A DNA stretch of 34,158 bases from Spirochaetota bacterium (GTDB lineage Bacteria; Spirochaetota; Spirochaetia; Treponematales; Breznakiellaceae): positions 1 to 34,158 of the forward strand of contig WRKI01000348.1 of assembly GCA_009778155.1 (NCBI GenBank), written 5' to 3'. Position 1 is the stretch's first letter; each line of letters opens with the position of its first letter. Under the pieces are notes generated by a model, which was not told where the DNA came from, searched no databases, and worked only from the letters and a program-made list of their open reading frames with translations. Made by a program: the position numbers and the translations under genes. This document shows positions 33,968 through 34,158 of this stretch, one piece after another.

Positions 33968-34158
33968 TTTACGCTCCTGTGTAAAAAAGTATACATTGAC
34001 CCCCCCAAAAAACGGGCTAACCTGCCGCCAAAGCAGGGCCAAGCGCTTGCCGCGTAGCCTTTAGGCATGGGGCATCCTGCCTTGCAGAGAATTGTCGAGG
34101 ATATTGCCTGTATAAGGAAACTTATCGCCCTGCAACCGCACAGCCCCAAATTGGGGGG

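Overview
Bacterial chromosomal segment; the gene content looks spirochaete/Treponema-like, but this is an impression only, with no rRNA in the window to confirm it. Left part: OmpA-family protein, rplM-rpsI, a minus-strand pyrimidine cluster (uraA, DAACS symporter, pyrF, pyrE), a methyl-accepting chemotaxis protein, nadE, a frameshifted lipoprotein-type FAD oxidoreductase, an EFR1-type flavodoxin/ferredoxin, two paralogous LRR proteins, hrpA, a pyruvate phosphate dikinase with an unusual histone-H1-like tail, and a zinc-ribbon + TPR-array protein. The most interesting region is 24056-33967 (minus strand): six genes with almost no spacing, encoding a Ycf46-like AAA+ ATPase, a large Upf1/DNA2-like SF1 helicase, a protein with a C-terminal PLD-like (HDRF) motif, a protein with a possible degenerate PLD-like N-terminus and a long coiled coil, a DUF2997-like small protein and a DUF1257/Ycf35-like protein split by a repeated coiled-coil insert. 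I cannot match this set to a named system; a nucleic-acid-targeting conflict/defence or quality-control role is inferred. Other observations: a 30-nt palindromic intergenic repeat shared exactly, in opposite orientation, by two convergent gene ends; a possible -1 frameshift site; a terminator plus uORF leader before uraA; and an unannotated smORF with consensus-like promoter. All family calls are from reading motifs; no database search was run.
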